From Rheinheimera soli (GTDB taxonomy: Bacteria; Pseudomonadota; Gammaproteobacteria; Enterobacterales; Alteromonadaceae), in assembly GCF_021290985.1 (NCBI RefSeq), contig NZ_JAJOYU010000004.1:118044-182043 (forward strand): a DNA stretch of 64,000 bases, written 5' to 3'. Each line of letters begins with the position of its first letter. The first letter of the stretch is position 1. The position numbers were made by a program, and so were the translations under genes. The notes below the pieces were generated by a model. That model was not told the origin of the DNA. It did no database searches and worked only from the letters and a program-made list of their open reading frames with translations. This document shows positions 55,773-64,000 of this stretch, piece after piece.

Positions 55773-56342
55773 ATGTCTAAACTTGTTGTCTATTTACATG
55801 GCTTTGCCAGCTCGTCTCAATCCGAAAAAGCCTTAATCACCAAGGCCTTTTTTCAGCAGCAGTTGCCTGATATTGAGCTGTTGATGCCGGATTTACCTTA
55901 CACACCAAAAGAAGCTGTAGCTGCAATAGAGCGGGCGCTGAATGGCCGTCGTCCTGATGCAGTGATAGGCAGTTCTCTGGGCGGATTTTTAGGCACTTAT
56001 CTGGCCGAACAAACAGGCTGTTATGCCGCCTTGATTAACCCTGCTGTGGCACCTTATGAGTTACTGAGCCAGCATTTTGGCACTTACCATCATCCGGTGT
56101 TGAAGCAGGATTTCAGTGTTGAACCCCAGCATATGCCGCTGCTGGCTGAACTTGAGCATAAACCTTCGGCTTTGGATCGTTATCTGGTGCTATTGCAAGA
56201 AGGCGACGAAGTGCTGGATTATCGTAAAGCGCTGCAGTTTTATGCAGGTTGTACAGTGGATGTGCAACCAGGTGGTGATCATAGTTATCAGGGCTATGCC
56301 AATTGCCTGCCCGCTATTGTCAAGTTTTGCCAATTAGAGTAA
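55773..56342 (+). CDS. yqiA: YqiA-family esterase
   Basis: 189-residue alpha/beta-hydrolase: LVVYLHGFASSSQSEKA, nucleophile elbow GSSLGGFLG and catalytic His in GGDHSYQGY. The start follows the cpdA stop directly. Natural substrate unknown; esterase activity is known for E. coli YqiA. Confidence 0.9.
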   Translation: MSKLVVYLHGFASSSQSEKALITKAFFQQQLPDIELLMPDLPYTPKEAVAAIERALNGRRPDAVIGSSLGGFLGTYLAEQTGCYAALINPAVAPYELLSQHFGTYHHPVLKQDFSVEPQHMPLLAELEHKPSALDRYLVLLQEGDEVLDYRKALQFYAGCTVDVQPGGDHSYQGYANCLPAIVKFCQLE

Positions 56343-56452
56343 AACACTGGTTGTTAATACAGTTATTCTTGCTATATATCCTGCGTACCTGAAGCAGCTT
56401 CACGTATGACTGGTACATTAAAATGAGTGATTAAAGAAGTGATGTTTGCCCC

Positions 56453-58348
56453 ATGACAGACCAGCAATACAACGCCGACTCCATTGAGGTGCTGACAGGC
56501 CTTGAGCCAGTGCAGCGCCGTCCAGGTATGTATACAGATACCACCCGTCCTAACCATTTAGGTCAGGAAGTTATAGATAACAGCGTCGATGAAGCTTTGG
56601 CTGGCCATGCTGATCTGGTGCATGTCATTTTGCATGAGGACCAGTCGCTGGAAGTGATAGACAATGGTCGTGGTATGCCGGTGGATATTCACCCTGAAGA
56701 AGGGGTGTCCGGTGTTGAACTGATCCTCTGTCGTCTGCATGCCGGTGGTAAATTTTCCAATAAAAACTACCAGTTCTCAGGTGGTTTGCACGGCGTAGGT
56801 ATTTCTGTGGTCAACGCCTTGTCGAGTCGGGTCGATGTGGCAGTGCGCCGTGATGGCAATGTGTATGAAATAGCTTTTGAGCATGGCAATAAAGTCAGTG
56901 AGCTGGCTATTACCGGCACCGTGGGTAAACGTAATACAGGCACTCGCGTGCGCTTCTGGCCCGCACCTGATTATTTTGATTCGCCTAAGTTTTCTGTCAG
57001 TCGCATGCTGCATGTGCTCAAAGCCAAAGCTGTATTGTGTCCTGGCCTTACTATCAAGTTTGACGACAAGGTCAACAATCAAAGTTATCAGTGGTGTTAT
57101 CAGGCCGGTATCCGTGATTATTTAATGGATGCGGTCAAGGACATGGTGGCGTTGCCTGATCAGCCTTTTGTCGGCAGCTTAAGTGCCAGCCACGAAGCGG
57201 TGGAATGGGCTGTGCTTTGGTTACCTGAAGGTGGCGAGCTGGTCACTGAAAGTTATGTCAACCTGATCCCAACGGCTCAGGGCGGTACTCACGTCAACGG
57301 TTTACGTCAGGGTTTATTAGAGGCACTGCGTGATTTTTGTGAATTCCGTAATTTATTGCCACGCGGCATTAAGTTAACGCCTGAAGATGTCTGGGATCGC
57401 TGTAGTTATATTCTGTCATTAAAAATGCAGGAACCTCAGTTTGCCGGCCAGACTAAAGAAAAACTGTCGTCGCGTCAGGCTGTGGCTTTTATCAGTGGTG
57501 TGGTGAAAGATGCTTTTAGTTTGTGGCTGAACGAACACACAGATATAGCTGAGCAACTGGCTGAGTTTTGTATCAATAATGCACAAAAACGTTTACGTGC
57601 GGCGAAAAAGATTATCCGTAAAAAAGTCACAGCTGGCCCCGCCTTACCTGGCAAGTTATCTGACTGTTCATCGCAGGATCTTAATCGCACAGAACTGTTT
57701 TTTGTCGAAGGGGATTCAGCAGGTGGTTCGGCGAAACAGGCTCGGGATCGTGAGTTTCAGGCGGTGATGCCACTGCGCGGTAAAATTCTGAATACCTGGG
57801 AAGTGGAATCTGAGCAAATTTTAGGTTCACAGGAAGTACATGATATTTCTGTGGCTATAGGGATGGATCCAAACTCAGCCGATTTAAGTCAGCTGCGCTA
57901 CGGCAAAATTTGTATTCTGGCTGACGCCGACTCGGATGGTTTGCATATCGCTACCTTATTGTGTGCTTTATTTATGCGCCATTTCCGCCCACTGGTGGAA
58001 GCTGGTCACATTTATGTGGCTATGCCGCCTTTGTACCGGATCGATTGTGGCAAAGAAGTATTTTACGCGCTGGATGAAGACGAGAAAAAAGGCATTCTTG
58101 ATCGCTTAGAAGCCGAGAAAAAGCGTAGCAAAATCAACGTGCAACGTTTTAAAGGTTTGGGCGAAATGAACCCGTTGCAGCTGCGCGAAACCACCATAGA
58201 TCCAAACACCAGACGTTTAGTGCAACTGACCATTGATGACCTGGTTCAAACCATGGAAATGATGGATATGCTGCTGGCGAAGAAGCGGGCAACGGACAGA
58301 AAAGACTGGCTGGAGATGAAAGGCGACCGCGCTATAGTCGCAGTGTAG
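56453..58348 (+). CDS. parE: DNA topoisomerase IV subunit B
   Basis: Decatenates replicated chromosomes with ParC. 631 residues: GHKL ATPase (EVIDNSVDEALAGHA, DNGRGMPVD, GGLHGVGISVVNALS), transducer (KxK loop near QTKEKLSSRQA) and TOPRIM (FFVEGDSAGGSAKQARDR, LADADSDGLHIATLL, RFKGLGEMNPLQL). The gene is complete. parC, its usual partner downstream, is not found: a Tn7-like end starts 14 bp after the stop codon. Confidence 0.97.
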   Translation: MTDQQYNADSIEVLTGLEPVQRRPGMYTDTTRPNHLGQEVIDNSVDEALAGHADLVHVILHEDQSLEVIDNGRGMPVDIHPEEGVSGVELILCRLHAGGKFSNKNYQFSGGLHGVGISVVNALSSRVDVAVRRDGNVYEIAFEHGNKVSELAITGTVGKRNTGTRVRFWPAPDYFDSPKFSVSRMLHVLKAKAVLCPGLTIKFDDKVNNQSYQWCYQAGIRDYLMDAVKDMVALPDQPFVGSLSASHEAVEWAVLWLPEGGELVTESYVNLIPTAQGGTHVNGLRQGLLEALRDFCEFRNLLPRGIKLTPEDVWDRCSYILSLKMQEPQFAGQTKEKLSSRQAVAFISGVVKDAFSLWLNEHTDIAEQLAEFCINNAQKRLRAAKKIIRKKVTAGPALPGKLSDCSSQDLNRTELFFVEGDSAGGSAKQARDREFQAVMPLRGKILNTWEVESEQILGSQEVHDISVAIGMDPNSADLSQLRYGKICILADADSDGLHIATLLCALFMRHFRPLVEAGHIYVAMPPLYRIDCGKEVFYALDEDEKKGILDRLEAEKKRSKINVQRFKGLGEMNPLQLRETTIDPNTRRLVQLTIDDLVQTMEMMDMLLAKKRATDRKDWLEMKGDRAIVAV

Positions 58349-58362
58349 GATAAATCATAACC

Positions 58363-58416
58363 TGTCAAAATTATAAATTGCGTTGTCAAAATAAAGAGTA
58401 ATTTGACAACGCAATT
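58363..58416. repeat. Transposon end: TnsB-site-like repeats and inverted repeat
   Basis: TGTCAAAAT at 58363-58371 begins with the TGT of Tn7-like ends and recurs at 58384-58392 (21-bp spacing); the inverse ATTTGACA lies at 58401-58408. The second and third copies are part of a 15-bp perfect inverted repeat (58376-58390 and 58402-58416) with an 11-bp loop. The 5 bases TAACC just before (58358-58362) would be the target duplication. There is no T run, which makes a simple parE terminator less likely. Confidence 0.65.
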
Positions 58417-58451
58417 CTTCTCACCTATAAATAACCGAAATAACCATTTGC

Positions 58452-59096
58452 TTGCGTGAAATTGTGGAATTCCTTTCAAAACGAAGAAACCTCGAAAAAA
58501 TGAAACGCAAGACTATTTGCAAATTCCCATCATCGAAGGGGGATGTGCCAGTGGTTTACACCGAAGGTGTGCTGGAGCAATATTTCTGTTATTACCTCGA
58601 ACTAGATCCCTCTGTAATTCAATACCAGTGCCAACCTCTCGGTTATCACTACTACTTTGATGACAAAAAACTCAGCTATACCCCGGACTTTAAGGTTCTT
58701 GTTGATAGCGACAACGGTAGGGTTGAGGTTTATTACGAGATAAAGCAGCGTAAGTTTATCGATGACGACTTTGAAGTCGAATTTCAGGCAAAGCGCTGGC
58801 CCGTGAATAATGCAGGAATGGATCTTATTCTGGTAGATGACCACTTTATTATGCAGCAGCCGAAGCTAAGCAATCTAAAGCGGATTTATGCATCGAGGAG
58901 AAGAGGATTACCTGCTGATAAAATGGTTAGCGCAGTTAAAGAGGTATTCAGGGACAATAGCAGTCTTACTGCTGATAACTTAATGAAAATGTTGAATATC
59001 ACCATTGGGGAAGTCTATCAACTGATATATTACAAAGAGATTATCGTTGACTTTGAAGAAGAGTTTGGACCCGAAATGACGTTGTGGGGAAAATAA
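58452..59096 (+). CDS. tnsA: TnsA-type endonuclease subunit of a heteromeric transposase
   Basis: Cuts the 5' ends of the element so that it moves by cut-and-paste. TnsA N-terminal nuclease signature: VLEQYFCYYLELDPSVIQYQCQP (Glu42), YTPDF (Asp79) and YYEIKQRK (Lys98), followed by a TnsA C-terminal winged helix (KEVFRDNSSLTADNLMKMLNITIGEVYQLIYYKEIIVD). The start is uncertain: TTG 58452 keeps SKRRNL, which resembles TnsA starts, whereas the first ATG is 58500. Numbering uses 58452. Confidence 0.88.
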   Translation: MREIVEFLSKRRNLEKMKRKTICKFPSSKGDVPVVYTEGVLEQYFCYYLELDPSVIQYQCQPLGYHYYFDDKKLSYTPDFKVLVDSDNGRVEVYYEIKQRKFIDDDFEVEFQAKRWPVNNAGMDLILVDDHFIMQQPKLSNLKRIYASRRRGLPADKMVSAVKEVFRDNSSLTADNLMKMLNITIGEVYQLIYYKEIIVDFEEEFGPEMTLWGK

Positions 59097-59097
59097 C

Positions 59098-61077
59098 ATG
59101 ATTGCTCCCCTAGAAGTTGGCAATCTCCTTATCAAGGATGAGCGCCAATATGAAATTATGCGTATCACTAAGAAAAATGAGGTTTTTTTAGAGGATACCT
59201 TTTCTAAAGCTAAGCTAAAGTTCTCTCGCAGGGAAATCAATGATTTTCTCTTCTTAGGCCAAGCCGAATTAATCTCATCTGATGCACGATATAACGAGCT
59301 TCATTCTGACGATGCGATGGATTTTCACAGTTATTCAGAAAGCCTTCGAGCGGAAGCTCGTATGCGATATACGTTTGTCAGAACATTTATTGATAGTGGT
59401 ATAAAGGGATGCTCAGGTAAAGAAAGTGTCGTTACATTAATTAAACAAATTTCTGATGAGAAAAAACTAGAAATAATCAGTTGGAGAACTCTAAAAAGGT
59501 GGCTTGATGCATATCAGCTTTACGGTATAAAAGGGTTAATCCCAAATACGAAAAAAAAAGGCAATAGAACTTCACGCAAAAAGGAAAATCTAGAAAAGCT
59601 GATTTTAGAAGCTCTAGAGGGATACAAAGATAAAAAGCGACCCACATACCGAACTGCTTACGAAGATCTTAAAGATATCATTCTTATTCATAATCACGAG
59701 TTAAAACAAAGCGAAACTCCGGTAAAGCCTGATGAGTACCTCGATACCATTAGTTATCCTGCTTTTATTAGTCGTGCGAAAAAGATTGCCCCGGCGGATT
59801 TGTTAGCTGCGTACGTTGGAAAATCTAAAGTTCAAAACACGTTTAGAATTTCGGGTCAGCCAGATAAGCCACAGTACATCTTGGACCGGGCCGAAATTGA
59901 TCACACCACAGGTGACTGTTTTATTTTGGATGATGTATCACTTATTCCGTTAGGTCGTCCGACAGTTACTGCTGTTCTTGATAAAAAATCTAGCTCAATC
60001 TTGGGGGCTTGTATCGGTTTTGAACTGCCGAGCTTTGTCAGTGTCGGACGAGCTGTGAAGCACGCCATATCGGATAAAACAGAGTTTTTGAAGCAGTTTC
60101 CCAGCGTGGAACATGATTGGCCATGCCGTGGACCATTTTTAGAACTTGGATATGACCGTGGGGCTGAATTCGATGGAGAAATGCTAGAAGATGCATTACT
60201 TGAACTGCAAATTGCTGGAAGAGCAAATCCAGCTGGAATGCCCCGGTATAAGGGAGCTATTGAAACTTTCTTTAAGACATTAAATAAAAAGTTTTTGGAT
60301 AAAACCCCCGGAAAAGTCCTATCTAATCTTGTGGATTCAAAGGATTTTGATCCAGAAAAGGATGCTGTTCTAACGTTATCTGATTTTCTTGAAGCGTTTT
60401 ATGTCTGGATCGTTGATGTATATATGAGATCTCCGCATGGAGAGGACAATACTGTTCCATACTCAGTCTGGAAGCGGGATGAGAGGTTTGTCGATATCGA
60501 ACCCGTCTCAGCCAAGAAACTTACGTTAGCATTCTCTCAAAACCTGACGAGAAAAAACAACAACGATGGCATTGTTTATGAATACATCAAATATGACAAC
60601 GACATGCTTTATCGGTTACGTATGCAGTATGGTAATCAGGAGCTTGAGATAAAATTAAATAGGGAAGATTTGTCTGAAATCAATGTGTTACACCCGGTCA
60701 GCAAAAAGTACTTCCCAGTAAAAGCTATCGATCAGGAGTATACTAAAGCCCTGACTTATTATCAGCATCGTATATGCAGAAAATATAGAGAAAAATTAGC
60801 TTTAGAATCGGTTGATGAAGTTTCTTTAGCCTATGCGCGCCGACGTATTGCAGAAATAATCAGTCAAGCTTTTTCGACGAATAAGCGAGTTAAGATCGCG
60901 TATGCAAAGGTTGCCGCCCGTTTTAATGATTTGGGACAACACAAAATAGGTGAAAATACCAACATATTGCCTGATAACAGGAAGCAAAGACCGCCGGAAC
61001 CCAATGTACCAAAAGGCGATATAAAACCCAAAAAGCCAATGAGCGAATTTTTAAAAGATTTCCAAAAGGGCAAATAG
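59098..61077 (+). CDS. tnsB: TnsB-type DDE transposase
   Basis: Joins the 3' ends to target DNA. 659 residues: N-terminal DNA-binding domains (~1-220, with a helix-turn-helix near SWRTLKRWLDAYQLYGIKGL), an integrase core with Asp268 (EIDHT), Asp353 (DRGAEF) and Glu389 (GAIETFF; D-35-E spacing), a Mu-type C-terminal beta barrel (~490-570) and a basic tail ending FLKDFQKGK that probably contacts TnsC. It begins 1 bp after tnsA; TnsA and TnsB are separate polypeptides. Confidence 0.92.
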   Translation: MIAPLEVGNLLIKDERQYEIMRITKKNEVFLEDTFSKAKLKFSRREINDFLFLGQAELISSDARYNELHSDDAMDFHSYSESLRAEARMRYTFVRTFIDSGIKGCSGKESVVTLIKQISDEKKLEIISWRTLKRWLDAYQLYGIKGLIPNTKKKGNRTSRKKENLEKLILEALEGYKDKKRPTYRTAYEDLKDIILIHNHELKQSETPVKPDEYLDTISYPAFISRAKKIAPADLLAAYVGKSKVQNTFRISGQPDKPQYILDRAEIDHTTGDCFILDDVSLIPLGRPTVTAVLDKKSSSILGACIGFELPSFVSVGRAVKHAISDKTEFLKQFPSVEHDWPCRGPFLELGYDRGAEFDGEMLEDALLELQIAGRANPAGMPRYKGAIETFFKTLNKKFLDKTPGKVLSNLVDSKDFDPEKDAVLTLSDFLEAFYVWIVDVYMRSPHGEDNTVPYSVWKRDERFVDIEPVSAKKLTLAFSQNLTRKNNNDGIVYEYIKYDNDMLYRLRMQYGNQELEIKLNREDLSEINVLHPVSKKYFPVKAIDQEYTKALTYYQHRICRKYREKLALESVDEVSLAYARRRIAEIISQAFSTNKRVKIAYAKVAARFNDLGQHKIGENTNILPDNRKQRPPEPNVPKGDIKPKKPMSEFLKDFQKGK

Positions 61078-61080
61078 AGC

Positions 61081-62106
61081 ATGACGCTAGAAGAAAAAAT
61101 TTCGCTAATTGAAAATATTTATGTTGAGACTGCAAAGATAACTGAAGTAATGGCTGATATAGAAGAGGCTATTTTGGTCGGCAGGGCATCAAATTATGCA
61201 AGTCAACCCATCTGCACATTGGTCATGGGTTTGAGTGGTGTCGGAAAGACATCGTTGAGAGAACATTTTGAAAAGAAGTATCCGCGAAGTGTTCACCGTG
61301 ATGAAGAGAAAGAGCAAAGTGTTGTTCCTATTCTGTCAACGACCTTAACTGATGATAAAAACTCGAAGGCTGCCCCCGGTAAGATGTTGAGAGATCTGGG
61401 GGATGCTCTTAAAGGCTCAAAAGGAAATCGGGCCGAGCTGGGTGACAGATTTACTAATCAAATAATCAGTGCAAAAACCCAAGCTATTTTCATCGATGAG
61501 TTTCAGCATGCGTTCGAAGGTGGCACTGAGGCCAGAATGGGTAATGCCGTAAACTGGATTAAGACACTTATTAATCAAACGAAACGACCTGTCGTTCTCT
61601 TTGGAATGCCTTGGTGTACTGAGATTCTCGACAGGAGTAGTGAGTTACAGAATCGTTTTGATAATATCCACTACCTTGATGAATATGATGTAGAGGTCGA
61701 TAGCTTCGCAGACTGGTTGAAGTTACTGGAGAAAATTGAGCAACAACTACCTTTTGAAAAAGCGTCAAATCTCGCAAATGATGAGTTTGCACTCCGATTG
61801 TTGGTGCTAACTGGGGGCAATATTTCACGGCTTATGAAGAAGTTAATCAAGCCTGCGGCTCGCAGGGCTGCAATGTCGGGCGAAGAGTGTATTGGCCTGC
61901 ATCAGTTGTTGGCGGCTGCTAAAAAGCACTTATCAGTACCTGAAGAGTATAACCCTCTGTCCAATAGCATCCCAATCGATGATTTAAAAATGACACATTT
62001 TTTGACTAAGAGTGAATTCGAACGTTTTAAGAATAAAAATCCGAATCGGAATTATAAGTCCATGGGGAATGGTGATTCTTTAGCAGATGTATTTCGCGGA
62101 AAATAA
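61081..62106 (+). CDS. tnsC: TnsC/TniB-type AAA+ regulator
   Basis: 341-residue ATPase that polymerises on target DNA and connects the selector with TnsAB. Walker A GLSGVGKTS (50-58), Walker B AIFIDEFQH (135-143, Asp139-Glu140), sensor region LFGMPWCTEILD and arginine finger in SELQNRFDNI. The short form (Tn7 TnsC has 555 residues) is similar to those of Tn5053-like and type I-F3 Tn7-like elements. It begins 3 bp after tnsB. Confidence 0.92.
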   Translation: MTLEEKISLIENIYVETAKITEVMADIEEAILVGRASNYASQPICTLVMGLSGVGKTSLREHFEKKYPRSVHRDEEKEQSVVPILSTTLTDDKNSKAAPGKMLRDLGDALKGSKGNRAELGDRFTNQIISAKTQAIFIDEFQHAFEGGTEARMGNAVNWIKTLINQTKRPVVLFGMPWCTEILDRSSELQNRFDNIHYLDEYDVEVDSFADWLKLLEKIEQQLPFEKASNLANDEFALRLLVLTGGNISRLMKKLIKPAARRAAMSGEECIGLHQLLAAAKKHLSVPEEYNPLSNSIPIDDLKMTHFLTKSEFERFKNKNPNRNYKSMGNGDSLADVFRGK

Positions 62107-62110
62107 CTCA

Positions 62111-63142
62111 ATGCTGCTAACCAGACCTTTCCCGGATCTAAATGAAACTCTGCAAAGTTATGTGATTCGCTTGGCGCGGGCTAACCACTATAGTATTGAG
62201 ACATGGGCGCAATATCTGTCGCAAGAAAGTGCTCCGGTAAGAACAAAAGACCTAAATTCCAGAAAGCAATTAGTGAGTTTCTTGTCTAGAGTGACCGGAA
62301 TGACTGAGGTAGAGAAATTATTTGATCAGTGGCAGTTTTATAATACTGACAAAAATTTTTTCGATTATAAGGCTGTCAAAATTTGTCCTCTTTGCATCTC
62401 TAATAATGGAAGCAAGCTATATGCGCCGTGGACGTTTAGGTATAATTTGTGTTGCCAGAGTCATAGCTGTCTTCTCGTTGATACTTGCTCAACATGTGGG
62501 CACATGATATCGGAGCGATGTATCCATAGTATAAAATGTCAGAATTGTGGATTGCTGTTATCAGAATTTAAAGTCCAAAATGTACAAAGTGATATCTTTT
62601 CCAGTCGAATTAGTCAAAAAGTATCCGATGGAATACTTAATGAACGAGAATCACTTTTAGACGAACTATCGTGGCAATACTCCACTCTCGAAGCTTTCTC
62701 ATTGCTTGTTTATGAAGAAAACCAAGCAAACTGGCGCAACAAACGTGGTTATTCACTCAGTGATAAGCATAACCATCAAATTGCTGTTAGCAGGTTGATG
62801 GAGAATGAGGAGTTATTGATCAATGCTATAAAAAAATATGCTCAAGGTCAGTTTGAAAAAGGAACTACAGATCTAGGTAAAGCGTTGATGAAGTTTAGTA
62901 AGTATCTTGTAGATGAAGTTAATCCGGCAATTTTGCTTTCCGTTAAAAAATTGATTGGATGGGGAAAATTTGATGATCAAATATCAATCGGCGTCATATT
63001 TTTAAGTAAGCTGTATGGCTTGGAGCAAGAAAATTTTAAGCAGTACCTTCAAAATCACGTCTCAACAACTGGATTTAAAAACAGAGCAATACCGGCATCC
63101 TTAGCTGCCAAAGTTGTTTCCGAATATCTAGAATTTAAGTAA
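62111..63142 (+). CDS. tniQ: TniQ-family target-selection protein
   Basis: 343 residues; starts MLLTRPFPDLNETLQSYVIRLARANHYS, the TniQ family signature. Zinc-finger ligands are visible: Cys92/Cys95 (CPLC), Cys114/115 with His118, Cys126/129 (CSTC) and Cys143/146 (CQNC). The C-terminal half is helical without clear DNA-binding repeats. I use ATG 62111, 5 bp after tnsC, not the frame-start at 62087 that overlaps tnsC. Short TniQ proteins act with TnsC either alone or on a CRISPR Cascade complex; no cas gene is inside the window. Confidence 0.9.
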   Translation: MLLTRPFPDLNETLQSYVIRLARANHYSIETWAQYLSQESAPVRTKDLNSRKQLVSFLSRVTGMTEVEKLFDQWQFYNTDKNFFDYKAVKICPLCISNNGSKLYAPWTFRYNLCCQSHSCLLVDTCSTCGHMISERCIHSIKCQNCGLLLSEFKVQNVQSDIFSSRISQKVSDGILNERESLLDELSWQYSTLEAFSLLVYEENQANWRNKRGYSLSDKHNHQIAVSRLMENEELLINAIKKYAQGQFEKGTTDLGKALMKFSKYLVDEVNPAILLSVKKLIGWGKFDDQISIGVIFLSKLYGLEQENFKQYLQNHVSTTGFKNRAIPASLAAKVVSEYLEFK

Positions 63143-64000
63143 ACATTCACACAGCAGCCATCCAGCTTTGGTCCTGAAATCTTTGAATGTAGATGAGATG
63201 TCTTTCCACGGCTACCTGATAGTATAAAGCGGTATTTGAACTGTTGTATGCTCGCTGTCGGGATCATTTTTATCGGTCTGGTAGTTCGCTGAACTGACTT
63301 CATTTCAACATCCAAATATCCGCGTTTGATAAAATCATAAATAGCATTGATGTTTACACCTAGCACACCAGATGCTTCGCATGGTGATAAGTAACCTTCT
63401 ATTTTTTGATCGTCGCCTAATGCCATCGGTACGAATTGCTCTATTGAAAATGGTTTACTCTTATTCTCAGCGAAGCTATACGTCATTTTTCCATTCAGCA
63501 TGTCTCTAATTGTTTCGATAAAGTTATGTTTTAAAAAAGAAATTTTATTAGTTATTCTATTGTGCTCTGCATAATGAACGCTTCGGCTGGCACCTTTTTT
63601 CAGACGAGAGATGAAATTTTCTATGTGTAGTTTTTCTATCAGCCAATCACGATTATTACCTTCAGGTTGTAGAATCGAGGTTATAAGACCTGCACGAAGC
63701 AGTTGTCTGGTTTTATACGAGCTGATGTCCAACAAGTTTGCAGAATCATCAAGTGATAAACAACGGGTTAGCCTGTTGTTTAAGCATTCAACATCAATGC
63801 GTAAAAAGAGCTGTTTGCCATTGTTAAGTCGCTTGTTTGGAAGCAGCAGCTTTTCACGTAATAACAGTTTCAACTTGCTGGGGGGACAATGTAGTAGCCG
63901 TATAACCTGTGACTCGTTCATATACTGTGCAGTTGAAATAGTCTGCTTTGACAACCGAGTGAAGGCATCTGACAAAATTCCAAATGAGAAATGCTCTTTA
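63055..64000 (-). CDS. Probable C-terminal part of a second TniQ/TnsD-like protein (5' end outside window)
   Basis: The frame is open to the window edge, so the N-terminus is missing; at least 314 residues are visible. Three helix-turn-helix-like units occur: NESQVIRLLHCPPSKLKLLLREKLL, SLDDSANLLDISSYKTRQLLRAGLI and SPCEASGVLGVNINAIYDFIKRGYLD. Such tandem HTH units form the DNA-reading half of TnsD-type TniQ proteins. The zinc fingers would be upstream. It converges with tniQ and overlaps its 3' end by 88 bp. A TTG at 63975 could be a start, in which case it would be a separate HTH protein. Confidence 0.55.
   Translation of the reverse strand, partial: KEHFSFGILSDAFTRLSKQTISTAQYMNESQVIRLLHCPPSKLKLLLREKLLLPNKRLNNGKQLFLRIDVECLNNRLTRCLSLDDSANLLDISSYKTRQLLRAGLITSILQPEGNNRDWLIEKLHIENFISRLKKGASRSVHYAEHNRITNKISFLKHNFIETIRDMLNGKMTYSFAENKSKPFSIEQFVPMALGDDQKIEGYLSPCEASGVLGVNINAIYDFIKRGYLDVEMKSVQRTTRPIKMIPTASIQQFKYRFILSGSRGKTSHLHSKISGPKLDGCCVNVYLNSRYSETTLAAKDAGIALFLNPVVET

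Larger units (their letters stand above)
58363..64000. mobile_element. Tn7-like transposon at the parE 3' end (one end and transposition module)
   Basis: The element begins 14 bp after parE and runs beyond the window. tnsA lies next to this end with tnsB, tnsC and tniQ following in the same direction, as in Tn7, where tnsABCDE start at the end that faces the glmS attachment site. Gaps between genes are 1-4 bp. AT content is higher than in parE and its neighbours. A second TniQ/TnsD-like gene converges on the operon. The cargo and other end are not visible. Confidence 0.85.

Noticed and set aside
58376..58416. Inverted repeat read as a simple parE terminator
   Set aside because: There is no T run, and the arms contain repeats of the TGTCAAAAT motif that starts the presumed transposon end; kept as transposon end with caution.
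1..64000. CRISPR array
   Set aside because: I looked for regularly spaced direct repeats of 24-40 bp, especially near the Tn7-like genes, and saw none inside the window.

Overview
The window is a chromosomal segment of a gammaproteobacterium. The housekeeping gene orders (rpsU-yqeY-dnaG-rpoD with tsaD divergent, folB-folK, ygiM/ygiF-glnE, and tolC/nudF-yqiB-cpdA-yqiA-parE) match the Alteromonadales/Chromatiales side of the class. The protein sequences feel like Rheinheimera or a close relative, but that genus call is an inference from memory, not a database match.

Layout. 1-4.6 kb: an RND multidrug efflux operon (acrA-acrB-outer membrane lipoprotein, minus strand) with a palindromic operator. 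4.7-9.9 kb: hemN, the tRNA-hydroxylation gene trhP overlapping a YfhL ferredoxin, a yeast Fcy1-like cytosine deaminase and a GAF-PAS-GGDEF cyclase. 9.9-18.1 kb: a zinc-starvation island. A minus-strand operon (MerC-like protein, ZigA-type GTPase, DUF1826, His-rich DUF2796 protein, Zur, and a second CobW GTPase broken by one in-frame stop) diverges from a ZnuD-type TonB receptor and an AztD-like lipoprotein, around a Zur-box-like palindrome. 18.4-26.2 kb: a 7.75-kb element integrated in the 3' end of a CAU-anticodon tRNA (probably tRNA-Ile2, ileX). It is bounded by 51-bp direct repeats and carries a tyrosine integrase, regulators, a DUF3987 primase/helicase-like protein, an iteron array and small cargo genes; it resembles a phage satellite or P4-like replicon. 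26.9-28.0 kb: a three-gene cassette with a double-glycine-leader bacteriocin-like peptide, a three-helix membrane protein (possible immunity protein) and an RnfC-N-terminus-like protein. 28.2-43.7 kb: rpoD, dnaG, yqeY, rpsU, tsaD, plsY, folB, folK, cca, gspA, gspB, an HD-GYP protein and putA. 43.8-46.1 kb: an Lrp-type regulator and a BrnT/BrnA toxin-antitoxin locus with a 313-bp duplication that yields an orphan second antitoxin. 46.1-58.3 kb: ygiM, ygiF, glnE, an lpxL-like gene, tolC and the nudF-to-parE run.

58.4 kb to the window end: one end of a Tn7-like transposon sitting 14 bp after the parE stop codon. It carries tnsA-tnsB-tnsC-tniQ, converging on a second, window-truncated gene that looks like the C-terminal half of another TniQ/TnsD-type target selector. 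This is the strongest candidate for an unusual system: a parE-homing Tn7-like element with two selectors, whose cargo (possibly including CRISPR-Cas) lies beyond the window.

The functional themes are metal homeostasis under Zur control, envelope export (RND pump, TolC, GspAB), and three separate mobile or conflict loci (tRNA-integrated element, bacteriocin-like cassette, Tn7-like transposon) plus a toxin-antitoxin pair.
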